From positions 372,001-436,000 of the forward strand of contig NZ_CP110389.1 of NCBI RefSeq assembly GCF_026015985.1: a DNA stretch of 64,000 nt, in the 5' to 3' direction. Shown here piece by piece: positions 62,149-64,000 of the stretch. Under the pieces are notes generated by a model. The model was not told the DNA's origin. It searched no databases and saw nothing but the letters and a program-made list of their open reading frames with translations. A program made the translations under genes and the position numbers. Position 1 is the stretch's first letter; every line of letters starts with the position of its first letter. Origin of the DNA: Rhodopseudomonas sp. P2A-2r (GTDB taxonomy: Bacteria > Pseudomonadota > Alphaproteobacteria > Rhizobiales > Xanthobacteraceae).

Positions 62149-62547
62149 ATGATCCTTCCCACGGATACCATCGTCGCCGTCGCCGACGGCGAAAAGCTGA
62201 ATCTGTTCCGCAATACCGGCACCGAAACCGAGATGAGCCTTGTTGCGGCTGCGGATCAGGACGTCGAAGCCGCCGTCGGCGCCGGCGGCACGAACAGCTC
62301 GTCGGCCAATCCCGACCAGAGCCGCGTCGAGGAAGACGGCTTCGCCACCGGCATTGTCGCGATGCTGAACCAGCGTGTGCTGGCCGGCAAGTTCAGCAAT
62401 ATCGTGATCATCGCCGCGCCGAAGACGCTGGGCGAGATGCGCAAGCACTATCACAAGAAGCTGGAAGAGGCGTTGGTCGGCGAGATCGCCAAGGACCTCA
62501 CGGGGCATTCGATCGCCGACATCGAGAAGTCGATCCACGCCGCGTAA
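62149..62547 (+). CDS. Host-attachment-protein family (baeRF/AtsE-like) small protein
   Basis: This 132-residue soluble protein begins ILPTDTIVAVADGEKLNLFRNTG and contains GFATGIVAMLNQRVLAGKFSNIVIIAAPKTLGEMRKHYHKKLEEALVGEIAKDLTGHSIADIEKSI, the typical pattern of the protein family required for host attachment (Host_attach). ATG 62149 follows GGAGAA; an ATG four codons upstream is less suited. The fold is archaeal release-factor-like. The family name comes from Agrobacterium; a role in host attachment in this organism is not implied. Confidence 0.8.
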   Translation: MILPTDTIVAVADGEKLNLFRNTGTETEMSLVAAADQDVEAAVGAGGTNSSSANPDQSRVEEDGFATGIVAMLNQRVLAGKFSNIVIIAAPKTLGEMRKHYHKKLEEALVGEIAKDLTGHSIADIEKSIHAA

Positions 62548-62568
62548 TAATTCGACCACACACTCGCT

Positions 62569-62689
62569 TGTCGTCCCCGCGAAAGCGGGGACCCAGTAAA
62601 CGCTGTCGTCGAGATCCATCGCCAATGCCGGCGATTACTGGGTCGCCCGGTCCCGGCGCGCAATTGCGCGCCAGGCCGGGCGATGACAA
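62569..62689 (+). repeat. Dispersed ~120-bp inverted-repeat element, copy E
   Basis: Begins TTGTCGTCCCCGCGAAAGCG and ends GGCCGGGCGATGACAA, with CCCAGTAAACG and ATTACTGGGT facing inward. Same orientation as the copy at 3776. It lies between the convergent host-attachment-family and quinone oxidoreductase genes. Confidence 0.88.
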
Positions 62690-62725
62690 CGGAGCATTAG
62701 GTAGCTGCGGATGATAAGCGGATAG

Positions 62726-63706
62726 CTACGGCTTCAAGATCACCTTGCCCATGGCCTGCCGTCCCGCCAGCACGTTGAGCGCGTCGGCGGTCTGCGCCAG
62801 CGGGAAGGTGCGGTCGACGTGGGATGAGATCTTGCCCTCGGCGGCCCACCTCACCAGCTTTTCCAGATTGGCGCGGTTCTTCGCCGGGTTCTTCTTCACC
62901 CACGCGCCCCAGAACACCCCGCGAATGTCGCAACCCTTCAGCAGCGCGAGATTGAGCGGCATCTTGGGAATGTCGCCGGCCGCGAAACCTATCACCAGGA
63001 AGCGGCCTTCCCAGGCGATGGCGCGCAAGGCGGCTTCGGCGTAGGTGCCGCCGACCGGATCGAAGATGATATCCGCGCCGTTGCCGCCAGTCAGCCGCTT
63101 CAGGCCTTCCTTGAGATCCTCTGTGGCGTAGTTGAGGCCGAGTTCCGCGCCGTGCTGTTTGGCGAAATCGAGTTTTTCGTCCGACGATGCGCAGGCGATC
63201 ACCTTGAGGCCCATCAGCCTGCCGAGTTCGCAGGCCGCAAGCCCGGTGCCGCCGGCAGCGCCGAGCACCGCCAGCGTCTCGCCGGGCTTCGGGCTGGCGC
63301 GGTCTTCCAGCGCATGCAGCGCGGTGCCGTAGGTGATGATGCAGCCTGCGGCGCGATCGAAGTCGAGGTTGTCGGGAATCTTCACCGCAGACGCCGCGGG
63401 CACGGCGACCTTCTCGCGCGCGCCGTTGTAGCCGACCGAGGCCACCACGCGGTCGCCCACCTTGAGGTCGCTGACGCCTTCGCCGACGCTGTCGATCACG
63501 CCCGCGACTTCGGCCGCCGGCGAGAACGGGAACGGCGGCTTGATCTGGTACTTGCCCTGGATCATCAGGATGTCGAAGAAATTCAGCGCCGCGGATTTGA
63601 TCGCGATCACCACTTGGCCGGGTTCGGCGACGGGATCCGCGATGTCGGCCAATACGAGATCGTCGGGTTCGCAGAACTGCGAGCAGAGAATGGCTTTCAT
63701 CGACAT
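62726..63706 (-). CDS. NADPH:quinone oxidoreductase family (zinc-independent MDR)
   Basis: The protein has 326 residues with the quinone-oxidoreductase branch of the medium-chain dehydrogenases: ALNFFDILMIQGKYQIKPPFPFSPAAEVAGVI near 40-71 and the nucleotide fold TLAVLGAAGGTGLAACELGRLMGLKVIACASSDEKL near 142-178 (AAGGTG instead of GxGxxG). No structural or catalytic zinc cysteines are visible. It would transfer electrons from NADPH to quinones or enones in the cytoplasm. The start is ATG 63706 with AGAAGGT upstream; ATG 63700 is an alternative. The gap 63707-63886 shows nothing recognisable. Confidence 0.85.
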   Translation of the reverse strand: MSMKAILCSQFCEPDDLVLADIADPVAEPGQVVIAIKSAALNFFDILMIQGKYQIKPPFPFSPAAEVAGVIDSVGEGVSDLKVGDRVVASVGYNGAREKVAVPAASAVKIPDNLDFDRAAGCIITYGTALHALEDRASPKPGETLAVLGAAGGTGLAACELGRLMGLKVIACASSDEKLDFAKQHGAELGLNYATEDLKEGLKRLTGGNGADIIFDPVGGTYAEAALRAIAWEGRFLVIGFAAGDIPKMPLNLALLKGCDIRGVFWGAWVKKNPAKNRANLEKLVRWAAEGKISSHVDRTFPLAQTADALNVLAGRQAMGKVILKP

Positions 63707-63886
63707 CTGACCTTCTGATTGAGACAGTTGGTGCTTCTTGCCGGATTTGTCGGATGCCTACAATCTGATTCGCATCCGTGCCTGCCGGGCTGCCTTTCCA
63801 AACCGGGGTTTCCCGGTTAAGTCAGACGACGTGACGGCGCGGATGCGGGCCATCTTCCAGTCACAATAATGAGGGATCGAGACTTG

Positions 63887-64000
63887 ATGTTGGTGCGGCG
63901 AATTCTGACGGTTGTGGCGATGGGCGCGTTGATGGGCAGCATGTCCAGTGGCGTGCATGCGCAGAGCGCCCCGTCCAAAGGCGCAAAACCGGCTGCGGCG
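63887..64000 (+). CDS. Start of a secreted protein (3' end outside window)
   Basis: Only the first 38 codons are present: a basic start (MLVRRILTV), a hydrophobic core and a cleavage site after VHAQ, then SAPSKGAKPAAA. This is a standard Sec signal peptide with a low-complexity alanine/lysine/proline lead. GAGGGA lies 10 bp upstream of ATG 63887; an ATG 18 bp farther upstream is possible. The product cannot be identified from this much. Confidence 0.65.
   Translation, partial: MLVRRILTVVAMGALMGSMSSGVHAQSAPSKGAKPAAA

Overview
The window is GC-rich, densely coding DNA that looks like the chromosome of an alphaproteobacterium of the Bradyrhizobium/Rhodopseudomonas group. The evidence is a sigma-EcfG-type promoter, intergenic palindromic repeats of the kind common in that family, a cobalamin riboswitch ahead of a TonB receptor, a liv-type ABC operon, and the yggT-yggU-folD neighbourhood beside a tRNA gene. 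There are no phage genes, transposases, CRISPR arrays, rRNA genes or replication origins. This is core and soft-core metabolism rather than an island.

Layout. 1-3.8 kb: end of an unrecognised gene, a secreted nuclease-like protein, an LssY-C membrane protein and a class V aminotransferase. 3.9-11.2 kb: an MFS carrier, a PRC-barrel protein, a glycogen-debranching-type glucosidase and an ABC exporter on the minus strand, facing a GT4 glycosyltransferase that has a sigma-EcfG-type promoter. 11.6-18.1 kb: a CPA1 antiporter, a small membrane protein, and a complete amino-acid-type ABC operon (binding protein, livG, livF, livH, livM). 18.4-29 kb: SDR dehydrogenase, Mo-bisMGD oxidoreductase, gamma-glutamyltransferase, two MFS carriers and an L,D-transpeptidase. 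29-36 kb: an exported hydrolase, cytochrome P450, a zinc-ribbon class III nucleotide cyclase, a TerB-like protein, an SDR and a glutamine amidotransferase. 36-43.5 kb: tRNA-Ala(CGC), yggT, yggU, folD, a MarR regulator divergent from a flavin monooxygenase, an M20 peptidase, pyrophosphatase and a GNAT. 43.7-51 kb: a four-gene redox/membrane operon, an amine-oxidase-like flavoprotein, a maleylacetoacetate-isomerase-type GST and typA. 51.3-55.3 kb: a tightly coupled operon of an Lgt-like membrane protein, a radical SAM enzyme resembling the archaeal tetraether-lipid-synthase group and a small membrane protein, then phoD. 55.4-61.1 kb: a cobalamin riboswitch, TonB receptor and PepSY membrane protein, then a TAXI-type protein. 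61.2-64 kb: pterin dehydratase, a YkvA-like protein, a host-attachment-family protein, a quinone oxidoreductase and the start of a secreted protein.

Two patterns run through the window. Five copies of one ~120-bp inverted-repeat element (3.8, 40.6, 49.0, 59.5 and 62.6 kb) all sit between convergent genes. Six genes (livM, the 24-kb MFS carrier, yggU, the 38.6-kb monooxygenase, the PepSY gene and the TAXI gene) each appear to lack a single base, several in short homopolymer runs. That looks more like sequencing indels than six independent gene losses.

The most interesting candidate system is the three-gene lipid-type operon at 51.3-53.7 kb. Functions are read from motifs and remembered family features; no database search was possible.
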